Shown here piece by piece: positions 1 to 7,164 of a stretch of 9,004 nt of DNA. Under the pieces are notes generated by a model. That model was not told the DNA's origin, did no database searches, and was given only the letters and a program-made list of their open reading frames with translations. Positions within the stretch are counted from its first letter, which is position 1. Each line of letters opens with the position of its first letter. The stretch comes from Zeimonas sp039807785 (GTDB lineage Bacteria > Pseudomonadota > Gammaproteobacteria > Burkholderiales > Burkholderiaceae_E). The stretch is taken from the NCBI GenBank assembly GCA_039807785.1, contig JBDHRX010000117.1, positions 1 to 9,004 on the forward strand, read 5' to 3'. A program made the translations under genes and the position numbers.

Positions 1-1429
1 CGGGTCGACCGCCACCCCGTCCGGCACCGAGGCCGCGGCGACGCCGGCCCCGGCCGCGACGGCCGAGGCGCCCGCCTCCACGACGGGCAGCGCTCCCCAG
101 GCGCCCGCGTCGACGCCGGCGCCCGCACCCGCGCCGGAACCGGAGAGCTTCGTCGACCAGCTGATGGCGAACCCGCTGACGCTTCCCGGCCTGGGGGCGA
201 TCGTGCTCGCACTGGGCGCCTACGGGCTGTACTCGGTGCGCCGGCGCAAGAAGTCCGAGAAGTTCGAGGACGACAGCCTGATTCCGGCCGACGCCTTCAC
301 CGCGAACTCGCTGTTCGGCTCGACCGGCGGCCAGGCGGTCGATACCAACAACAGCCTGTTCGCGACCAGCACTCGCGACAGCGGCGTCGACGTCCACTCG
401 ACCGAGGTCGATCCGATCGCCGAGGCGGAGGTCTACATCGCCTACGGCCGCGAGGCGCAGGCCGAAGAGATCCTGAAGGAGGCGCTGAAGAAACAGTCCG
501 AGCGGCAGGCGATCCGGCTGAAGCTGCTCGAGATCTACGCGGGTCGCAAGGATCCGGTGGCCTTCGGCGCGCTGGCCCAGGACATGTACGACATGACCGG
601 CGGCCAGAACGAGGAGTGGCCGAAAGTGGTCACGCTCGGCCTGTCGATCGATCCGGCCAATCCGCTGTACACCGGCCACGGCGACGGGGCGTCGCCGGCA
701 CCGGCGACCGACGCGGCAGCCGATGCGGTCGCGCCCGCGGTTCCGGCGGCAGGCGGCGCGGCGGAGCTCGCGGCGGCGGCCAGCGCCGCGGCGACGATGC
801 TGGGCGGCGCGATGCTGCCGGGCGACGAAGCCGCAGCGCGCCCGGTCGACGCCACCGGCTCGTTCGCCGAGACCGTCCCGATGGACGGCGAGGCCGCGGC
901 CGGCGAGATGCCGTCGCTGGACTTCGACCTCGACCTGGATACCACCATCGGCCGTGCCGCGAGCCTGCGCGAAGCCGCCGGCGCGCAGCCCGAGTCGACC
1001 GGGCTGTCCGACTCCGACCTGGCGCGCGCCATCGACGGGCGGTTCGAGCTGCCTTCGCTCGACCTCGAGCCGGGCGACGCGCAACCCGCGATCGAGGCCG
1101 AGGAGCCGTCCGCGCTCGCCGACCTCGGCGACTTCAAGATCGACCTGCCGTCGCTCGAGGGGCTCGATACGCATCCGGCGATCGACGCCGGACCGGCGAT
1201 CGGCGAGATCGAGTCCGGCGACGTGGGCCTGGCCGCGGCCGAGACTGCGGTCGCGCCGGCGGTGGATTCGTCGCGCTGGCAGGAGATGGCGACCAAGCTC
1301 GATCTCGCCTCGGCCTACGAGGAGATCGGCGACAAGGAAGGCGCCCGCGAACTGCTCGAGGAAGTGCTCAAGGGCGGCGACGCCGGCCAGCAGCAGAAGG
1401 CCCGCTCGATGCTCGCCAAGCTCGGATGA
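1..1429 (+). CDS. fimV: FimV-like polar/pilus-assembly protein, C-terminal part (5' end outside window)
   Basis: The reading frame is open from the left edge (first full codon at base 2), so the ATG at 164 is an internal Met. About 475 residues are visible, in this order. First comes a Pro/Ala/Thr-rich, presumably periplasmic, linker. A hydrophobic membrane segment follows (bases 176–232) with the basic stop-transfer stretch RRRKK (239–253). A TPR-like helical region lies at bases 410–670 (EAEVYIAYGREAQAEEIL and following). Next is a long Ala-rich then acidic low-complexity linker. Last is a conserved C-terminal helical domain (1286–1426, MATKLDLASAYEEIGDKEGA...) typical of FimV/HubP. Family members carry an N-terminal LysM domain that binds peptidoglycan; it would lie upstream and is not seen here. 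FimV/HubP proteins organise the cell pole and affect type IV pilus function, twitching and, in Pseudomonas, cAMP levels. Location next to truA supports the assignment. The protein's exact role in this organism is inferred. Confidence 0.87.
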   Translation, partial: GSTATPSGTEAAATPAPAATAEAPASTTGSAPQAPASTPAPAPAPEPESFVDQLMANPLTLPGLGAIVLALGAYGLYSVRRRKKSEKFEDDSLIPADAFTANSLFGSTGGQAVDTNNSLFATSTRDSGVDVHSTEVDPIAEAEVYIAYGREAQAEEILKEALKKQSERQAIRLKLLEIYAGRKDPVAFGALAQDMYDMTGGQNEEWPKVVTLGLSIDPANPLYTGHGDGASPAPATDAAADAVAPAVPAAGGAAELAAAASAAATMLGGAMLPGDEAAARPVDATGSFAETVPMDGEAAAGEMPSLDFDLDLDTTIGRAASLREAAGAQPESTGLSDSDLARAIDGRFELPSLDLEPGDAQPAIEAEEPSALADLGDFKIDLPSLEGLDTHPAIDAGPAIGEIESGDVGLAAAETAVAPAVDSSRWQEMATKLDLASAYEEIGDKEGARELLEEVLKGGDAGQQQKARSMLAKLG

Positions 1430-1450
1430 CCGACGGCGCCGGCAACGCCA

Positions 1451-1475
1451 GGGGAAGCTTCGGCTTCCCCTTTTT
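1451..1475 (+). terminator. Rho-independent terminator between fimV and truA
   Basis: A perfect 8-bp stem, GGGGAAGC (1451–1458) pairing with GCTTCCCC (1463–1470), closes a TTCG tetraloop (1459–1462) and is followed directly by five T (1471–1475). The C(UUCG)G loop is exceptionally stable. The hairpin begins 21 bp after the fimV stop, so it should end the fimV transcript. The reverse strand has no T-run on its far side, so it works in one direction only. Its T-tract ends just 15 bp before the truA ATG. Confidence 0.92.
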
Positions 1476-1490
1476 CATTCACCCCGACCC

Positions 1491-2279
1491 ATGCAGCGGT
1501 TCGCGCTGACGCTCGCCTACGACGGCAGTCACTTCAACGGCTGGCAGACCCAGCCGGGCGGGACGGCCGCGCAGGACGTGCTCGAGCGGGCGCTGGAGAC
1601 GATCGCCGGCCACCCGGTGAGCACCGTCTGCGCCGGCCGCACCGATGCCGGCGTCCATGCGCTGCGCCAGGTGGTGCATTTCGACAGCGATGCCGAGCGG
1701 CCGCATTCGGCCTGGGTGCGGGGCGTGAACGCGCACCTGCCCGAGGCGATCGCGGTGCGCAGCGCGACGCTGGTCGACGAAGGCTTCCATGCCCGCTACG
1801 GCGCACTGCGGCGTCGCTACCGCTACCTGCTGTACCGGTCGCCGGTCCGGCATCCGCTGGTCGCGCGGCGCGCCGGCTGGACCTTCCACGAACCCGACCT
1901 CGGGCGGATGCGCGAGGCGGCCGCGCTGCTGGTCGGCGAGCACGATTTCTCCGCCTTCCGCTCCGCCCAGTGCCAGGCCGCTTCGCCGGTCCGCCGGCTC
2001 GAGGCGCTGACCCTGCAGGAGCAGGGCGCGTTCGTCGTCGCCACGTTCACCGGCAACGCGTTCCTGCACCACATGATCCGCAACCTGATGGGCGCGCTGC
2101 TCGCCGTGGGCGAGGGCCGTCATGCGCCGGAATGGGTGGCGGAGCTGCTGGCCGGACGGGACCGGCGCCGTGCGCCCGCCACGTTCGCGCCCGACGGCCT
2201 GTACCTCGACGGCGCCCAGTACGAAGCGCGCTTCGGCCTGCCGTCCTGGGGCGGCGACCCGCTCGGCGGGCTCGCCTGA
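1491..2279 (+). CDS. truA: tRNA pseudouridine(38-40) synthase TruA
   Basis: This 262-residue cytoplasmic enzyme converts uridines 38–40 in the anticodon stem-loop of many tRNAs to pseudouridine; the E. coli protein is about 270 residues. The N-terminus has the typical LTLAYDGSHFNGWQTQP. The catalytic motif GRTDAGVHA holds the nucleophilic aspartate D52. RRRYRYLLYRS (about residues 105–115) carries the conserved core Tyr, and FLHHMIRNLMGALLAVGEG is the third family motif. The ATG at 1491 is the only plausible start, because the family N-terminus begins there and no upstream in-frame Met fits. There is no Shine-Dalgarno sequence before it, and a strong terminator ends 15 bp upstream, so the source of its transcript is unclear. 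Its stop overlaps the ribosome binding site of the adenylate cyclase gene. Confidence 0.97.
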   Translation: MQRFALTLAYDGSHFNGWQTQPGGTAAQDVLERALETIAGHPVSTVCAGRTDAGVHALRQVVHFDSDAERPHSAWVRGVNAHLPEAIAVRSATLVDEGFHARYGALRRRYRYLLYRSPVRHPLVARRAGWTFHEPDLGRMREAAALLVGEHDFSAFRSAQCQAASPVRRLEALTLQEQGAFVVATFTGNAFLHHMIRNLMGALLAVGEGRHAPEWVAELLAGRDRRRAPATFAPDGLYLDGAQYEARFGLPSWGGDPLGGLA

Positions 2280-2289
2280 GGAGACCGGG

Positions 2290-3576
2290 ATGGCCGGCCC
2301 GCTCGACCGCGTACGCCTGCGCTTCGCCGACCGGGCGGAGGAGACGGCGTTCCGCAACTTCTACTGCCTGCGCTTCCGCCATCACACGGGCATCGCCTTG
2401 GTCGCGGGCGCGCTGCTGATCGTGCTCTTCGCGGCATCGGACTGGATGCTGGATCCGGCGGGCGCGCGCACGACGGTGGCCCTGCGGCTGTTCGTCATCG
2501 TGCCGGTGATGCTGCTGTTCGCCTGGGCGGTGTGGCAGCCCTGGGTGGACCGGATCTACGAGCTCGGGGCGACGGTGGTCGCCTGCCTGGTCGCGACGAT
2601 GCTCGCGGTGATCTACGTGCGCATCGAGGCCGGCATGGCCCGCGCCGGCCTCGGGATCGTGCTGCTGATGCTGTCGACGGTCTTCATCATCCGCCTGCGG
2701 TTCCGGCATTTCGCGGTGTTCTCGCTGGTGGCCTGGGCGGCGTTCCTGGCGGTGGTCGCCGCGACCGGCCGGGCCGAGCCGGGGCTGTCGGTGGCCAGCA
2801 CGATCGCGGTCAGCGCCGCCCTGGTGCTGGGGCTGTACGGCGCCTGGACGCGCGAGAGCGAGAACCGCCGGGAGTTCCGGCTGTTCAACGAGGTCGCGGC
2901 CGCGAAGGCCAGGATCGAGGACCTGCTGTACAGCATGCTGCCGGGGGAGATCGTCGACCGGATCCATCGCGGCGAGTCGCCGATCGCCGACGCGCACCGC
3001 GAGGTGAGCATCGTCTTCGCGGACCTGGTCGGCTTCACCGCGCTGTCGAACCGGCTGCCGGCGCCGCAGCTGGTGCAGTTGCTCGACCGGCTCTTCTCGG
3101 ATTTCGACCGGATGGCGGCCACCCACGGCGTCGAGCGGATCAAGACGATCGGCGATGCCTACATGGCGGTGTGCGGGATCGCCTCGACCGCGTCGCAGGC
3201 CGCGGGCGCGCCGACCGCTCCGGACGCGCCGGCCGGCGACCATGCGGAGCGTGCCGCGCGCTTCGCGCTCGCGCTCGAGGCGCGCGTCGCCGAGGTGTCG
3301 CGCGAGACCGGGCTGGCGCTGAACGTGCGCATCGGCCTGCATGTCGGGCCGGTGATCGCCGGCGTGATCGGCACGCGCAAGCCGGCCTTCGACTGCTGGG
3401 GCGAGACGGTCAACCTCGCCAGCCGGCTCGAGTCGAGCGGCAGTCCGTCGGGCGTCCATATCTCGGAGGCGGCATGGCAGCGCCTGTGCGGGCGCTTCGT
3501 GACGCGCGAGCTGCCGCCGGTCCGGATGAAGGGGCTGGGCGAAGTCAGGACCTATCTGCTGGAGGCGCTGCGCTGA
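2290..3576 (+). CDS. Membrane-bound class III adenylate cyclase
   Basis: This 428-residue protein should make cAMP from ATP at the inner face of the cytoplasmic membrane. Six hydrophobic segments are visible near residues 33–50, 63–82, 92–110, 118–135, 141–158 and 168–186. A charged connecting helix (about 188–215) and the motif LLYSMLPGEIVDRI (212–225) lead into the cyclase domain (about 236–425). Metal-binding aspartates are D245 (IVFADLVGF) and D289 (IKTIGDAY). The adenine-selecting pair is K285 and D368, and the transition-state residues are N375 and R379 (CWGETVNLASR). A complete set in one chain implies an active homodimer with ATP rather than GTP as substrate. The start at 2290 has a good Shine-Dalgarno (GAGGAGA, 2278–2284) overlapping the truA stop, so the two genes are probably co-transcribed and coupled. 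An Ala/Pro-rich stretch (299–315) lies inside the cyclase domain. The signal sensed by the membrane part is unknown. Confidence 0.94.
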   Translation: MAGPLDRVRLRFADRAEETAFRNFYCLRFRHHTGIALVAGALLIVLFAASDWMLDPAGARTTVALRLFVIVPVMLLFAWAVWQPWVDRIYELGATVVACLVATMLAVIYVRIEAGMARAGLGIVLLMLSTVFIIRLRFRHFAVFSLVAWAAFLAVVAATGRAEPGLSVASTIAVSAALVLGLYGAWTRESENRREFRLFNEVAAAKARIEDLLYSMLPGEIVDRIHRGESPIADAHREVSIVFADLVGFTALSNRLPAPQLVQLLDRLFSDFDRMAATHGVERIKTIGDAYMAVCGIASTASQAAGAPTAPDAPAGDHAERAARFALALEARVAEVSRETGLALNVRIGLHVGPVIAGVIGTRKPAFDCWGETVNLASRLESSGSPSGVHISEAAWQRLCGRFVTRELPPVRMKGLGEVRTYLLEALR

Positions 3577-3601
3577 GCCGCGCGCGCCCCGCTCGAGCCG
3601 C

Positions 3602-3607
3602 TACACT
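3602..3607 (+). promoter_or_regulatory. Possible -10 element (TACACT) for a leaderless trpF transcript
   Basis: The 38-bp gap between the cyclase stop and trpF contains TACACT, ending 7 bp before the trpF ATG. It matches 4 of 6 bases of the sigma70 -10 consensus. Transcription from it would start at or within a base or two of the ATG, giving a leaderless mRNA, which would fit the absence of a Shine-Dalgarno before trpF. No recognisable -35 hexamer lies 16–18 bp upstream; that region is CG-only. Read-through from the cyclase gene is an alternative source of the trpF transcript. Confidence 0.35.
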
Positions 3608-3614
3608 GCCGCCG

Positions 3615-4277
3615 ATGCGTACCCGGATCAAGTTCTGCGGACTGGTTCGCGCCGAGGATGTCCGCGCCGCGGCGGCCCTCGGCGTCGATGCCGTGGGTTT
3701 CGTGTTCTACCCGAAGAGCCCGCGCGCGCTCGACGCCGCGCAGGCGGCGGACTTGCGTCGCCTGCTGCCTTCCTGGGTGGCCGCGGTAGGGCTGTTCGTC
3801 AATGCGCCGGAGGGTGCGGTCCGCCGGACGGTCGATGCGGTCGGCCTGGACGTGATCCAGTTCCATGGCGACGAGAACCCGGCCGGCTGCGCGCGCGAGT
3901 GCCCGGCCGGCCTGGCCTACTGGCGCGCGCTGCGCATCGGGGCGCAGACCGATTTGCTAGAATCCTTCGCGCAGTACGGCGGCGCCGAAGCGCTGCTGCT
4001 GGACTCCGACAGCCCGGGCTACGGCGGCAGCGGCGCGGGTTTCGACTGGTCGCGGGTGCCGCCCGAGCGGCCGCTGCCGATCGTGCTGTCGGGCGGCCTC
4101 GCGCCCGAGAACGTCGGGGCCGCGATCGCCCGGGTACGACCGGCGATGGTCGACGTGTCCTCCGGGATCCAGGCCGGGGCGCCGCGGCCGGATCCGCGCG
4201 CGAAGTCCCGCGAACGCATGGAACGGTTCGTCGCCGAGGTGCTGCGGGCCGATTCGGCACGACAGGATTCACGATGA
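3615..4277 (+). CDS. trpF: Phosphoribosylanthranilate isomerase TrpF
   Basis: This 220-residue cytoplasmic TIM-barrel enzyme carries out the Amadori rearrangement of N-(5'-phosphoribosyl)anthranilate to CdRP in tryptophan synthesis. The first strand MRTRIKFCGL carries the general-base cysteine C8. LLLDSDSPGYGGSG (127–140) carries the general-acid aspartate D130 and the glycine-rich turn. IVLSGGLAPENV (156–167) and VDVSSGIQ (179–186) form the C-terminal phosphate-binding part. The start at 3615 is fixed by the family N-terminus; no Shine-Dalgarno is seen, and the gene may be leaderless. It opens a tightly packed trpF-trpB-trpA-accD cluster, its TGA overlapping the trpB ATG by 4 bp (ATGA). The trpE, trpG, trpD and trpC genes are absent here; in Betaproteobacteria they usually lie elsewhere. 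The TTG-CTA codon pair at residues 114–115 is unusual for this G+C-rich sequence and lies in a possible internal promoter. Confidence 0.97.
   Translation: MRTRIKFCGLVRAEDVRAAAALGVDAVGFVFYPKSPRALDAAQAADLRRLLPSWVAAVGLFVNAPEGAVRRTVDAVGLDVIQFHGDENPAGCARECPAGLAYWRALRIGAQTDLLESFAQYGGAEALLLDSDSPGYGGSGAGFDWSRVPPERPLPIVLSGGLAPENVGAAIARVRPAMVDVSSGIQAGAPRPDPRAKSRERMERFVAEVLRADSARQDSR
3955..3964 (+). promoter_or_regulatory. Possible extended -10 promoter inside trpF
   Basis: TGCTAGAATC sits in the middle of trpF. It combines the extended -10 dinucleotide TG, one spacer base, and TAGAAT, which matches 5 of 6 bases of TATAAT. It is encoded with TTG and CTA leucine codons, where nearly all neighbouring leucines use CTG or CTC, so the bases may be kept for a non-coding reason. 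No -35 element is evident, as extended -10 promoters can allow. It would transcribe trpB onward from about base 3970. The same ten bases, apart from the spacer, occur near the folC end. Confidence 0.33.
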
Positions 4278-5473
4278 AGCCGTACGATCTTCCGGATGCA
4301 GGGGGCCATTTCGGCCCGTATGGCGGCGTCTTCGTCGCCGAGACCCTCGTCTCCGCGCTCGAGGCGCTGCGTCTCGCCTACGAGCGCTACCGGGACGATC
4401 CGGCGTTCGTCGCCGAGTTCGAGGACGAGCTCACGCATTTCGTCGGGCGTCCGAGCCCGGTCTACCATGCCAGGCGCTGGTCGGAACGGCTCGGCGGCGC
4501 GCAGATCTGGCTCAAGCGCGAGGACCTGAACCACACCGGCGCCCACAAGATCAACAACACCATCGGCCAGGCGCTGCTTGCGAAGCGGATGGGCAAGCCG
4601 CGCGTGATCGCCGAGACCGGCGCCGGGCAGCATGGCGTCGCGACCGCGACGGTGGCGGCGCGCTACGGGATGCGGTGCGTGGTCTACATGGGCGCCGAGG
4701 ATGTCGCGCGGCAGGCGCAGAACGTCTACCGGATGAAGCTCCTCGGAGCCGAGGTGGTCCCGGTCGATTCGGGATCGCGGACGCTGAAGGATGCGCTGAA
4801 CGAGGCGATGCGCGACTGGGTCACCAACGTCGAGGACACGTTCTACATCATCGGCACGGTGGCCGGGCCGCATCCGTACCCGATGATGGTGCGTGATTTC
4901 CAGTCGGTGATCGGCAACGAGTGCCGGCGGCAGATGCCCGCGGAGACCGGTCGCCAGCCCGACGTCGTCGTCGCCTGCGTCGGAGGCGGCTCGAATGCGA
5001 TCGGCATCTTCCACCCCTACATCGACCTGCCCGAGGTGCAGCTGGTCGGCGTCGAGGCGGGCGGCGAGGGGCTCGCCACCGGCCGGCATGCCGCATCGCT
5101 GACCGCGGGGACGCCCGGCGTGCTGCACGGCAACCGCACCTACCTGCTGCAGGACGAGGACGGGCAGATCATCGACACGCACTCGATCTCGGCCGGCCTC
5201 GACTACCCCGGCGTCGGGCCCGAGCACGCCTGGCTGAAGGACAACGGGCGCGCCCGCTACGAGGTGGTCGACGACGCGGAGGCGCTGCGGGCCTTTCACG
5301 ACTGCTGCCGCATCGAGGGCATCATTCCGGCGCTCGAGTCGAGCCACGCGCTCGCCTACGCGGCGCGCCTGGCGCCGACGCTGCCGGGAGACCGGATCAT
5401 CCTGGTGAACCTCTCGGGGCGCGGCGACAAGGACATGCACACGGTCGCGCAGCGCGCAGGGATCCGCGTCTGA
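4274..5473 (+). CDS. trpB: Tryptophan synthase beta subunit TrpB
   Basis: This 399-residue pyridoxal-phosphate enzyme condenses indole with L-serine to make tryptophan, working as an alpha2-beta2 complex with TrpA in the cytoplasm. The N-terminus FGPYGGVFVAETL is typical. HKINN carries the PLP Schiff-base lysine K92. AETGAGQHGVA (113–123) holds the catalytic glutamate E114. GGGSN (237–241) binds the cofactor phosphate. SAGLDYPGVGPEH includes the conserved D310, and LSGRGDKD (380–387) includes the serine near the pyridine nitrogen. Length and motifs fit the standard TrpB1 family that partners TrpA, rather than the stand-alone TrpB2. The ATG at 4274 overlaps the trpF stop (ATGA) and has AGGA at 4264–4267 as ribosome binding site. 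The stop shares one base with the trpA start (TGATG), so translation is probably coupled and subunits kept balanced. Confidence 0.99.
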   Translation: MKPYDLPDAGGHFGPYGGVFVAETLVSALEALRLAYERYRDDPAFVAEFEDELTHFVGRPSPVYHARRWSERLGGAQIWLKREDLNHTGAHKINNTIGQALLAKRMGKPRVIAETGAGQHGVATATVAARYGMRCVVYMGAEDVARQAQNVYRMKLLGAEVVPVDSGSRTLKDALNEAMRDWVTNVEDTFYIIGTVAGPHPYPMMVRDFQSVIGNECRRQMPAETGRQPDVVVACVGGGSNAIGIFHPYIDLPEVQLVGVEAGGEGLATGRHAASLTAGTPGVLHGNRTYLLQDEDGQIIDTHSISAGLDYPGVGPEHAWLKDNGRARYEVVDDAEALRAFHDCCRIEGIIPALESSHALAYAARLAPTLPGDRIILVNLSGRGDKDMHTVAQRAGIRV

Positions 5474-6287
5474 TGTCGCGCCTCGCATCGACCTTCGAGG
5501 CGCTCCGGGCGCGGCGCCGCACGGCGCTGATTCCCTACGTCACCGCGGGCTGCCCGGCGCCGGCGTCGAGCGTGCCGGTGATGCACGCACTGGTGGCGGG
5601 CGGCGCGGACGTGATCGAGATCGGGGTGCCGTTCTCCGACCCGATGGCCGACGGGCCGGTGATCCAGCGCGCCAACGAGCGCGCGCTGGCGGCCGGCGTC
5701 GGGTTGCGCGGCGTGCTCGGCTTCGTGCGCGAGTTCCGGCGCGACGACCCGGCGACGCCGGTGGTGCTGATGGGCTACGCGAACCCGGTCGAGCGCATGG
5801 GCGTCGAGCGCTTCCTCGACGAGGCGGCCGCGGCCGGCGTCGACGGGGCGCTGGTCGTCGACTATCCGCCCGAGGAGTCCGGCGCGTTCGCGGCGGCGGC
5901 GCGCGCCCGGGGCATCGACCCGATCTTCCTGCTCGCGCCGACCACCACCGACGAACGCATCGGGCGCGTCGTGGCTGCCGCGAGCGGCTACGTCTACTAC
6001 GTCTCGCTCAAGGGCATCACCGGCGGCCGGATCGACGTGGACGACGTCGTGCGCCGCGTCGGCGCGCTGCGCGCGCGGACCGCGCTGCCGGTCGGCGTGG
6101 GTTTCGGCATCCGCGACGGCGCGACCGCGCGCGCGGTCGCCGCGGCGGCCGATGCCGTCATCATCGGCACCCGTACCATCCAGCTGCTCGAGGATGGCCC
6201 CGTGGACGAGGCCCCGGCGCGCGCGCGCGCGTTCATGGCCGAGATCCGTGCCGCGCTCGACGACGCGGCGATCACCGAGGCGACTCC

Positions 6288-6291
<4 letters not shown>
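5473..6291 (+). CDS. trpA: Tryptophan synthase alpha subunit TrpA
   Basis: This 272-residue TIM-barrel enzyme cleaves indole-3-glycerol phosphate to indole and glyceraldehyde-3-phosphate; indole then passes through a tunnel to TrpB. The catalytic acids E49 (DVIEIGVPFSDP) and D60 (MADGP) fall at the same numbers as in the Salmonella enzyme. Y175 and the mobile-loop threonine T183 (GITGG) also align. VGFGIRDG (209–216) and IIGTRTI (230–236) are the phosphate-binding segments. The loop after T183 (GGRIDVDD) and IGTRTIQ differ somewhat from the commoner GVTGA and VGS forms, but no key residue is lost. The start at 5473 overlaps the trpB stop by one base, with AGGGA at 5458–5462 upstream. The stop overlaps the accD ATG by 4 bp (ATGA), tying tryptophan synthesis to a fatty-acid gene in one transcript. 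Confidence 0.98.
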
Positions 6292-7157
<866 letters not shown>

Positions 7158-7164
7158 GCCGGGC

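Noticed and set aside
164..166. ATG at 164 as the true start of the fimV gene
   Set aside because: The frame is open to the left edge with a Pro/Ala/Thr-rich linker of the type that precedes the FimV membrane segment, and the Met lies only a few residues before that segment with no ribosome binding site.
723..1490. Long upstream extension of the truA frame through fimV
   Set aside because: The extension is Arg/Pro/Ser-rich low complexity, the usual off-frame reading of G+C-rich DNA. The TruA family N-terminus starts exactly at the ATG at 1491.
2532..3614. Upstream extension of the trpF frame through the cyclase gene
   Set aside because: Same kind of off-frame Arg/Gly/Ala-rich translation. 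TrpF begins with MRTRIKFCG at 3615, and the cyclase frame is clearly the coding one.
4019..5488. Long reverse-strand open frame opposite trpB
   Set aside because: Composition is rich in Arg, His, Asp and Val with no recognisable domain. It mirrors a confidently identified gene with all its motifs on the + strand.
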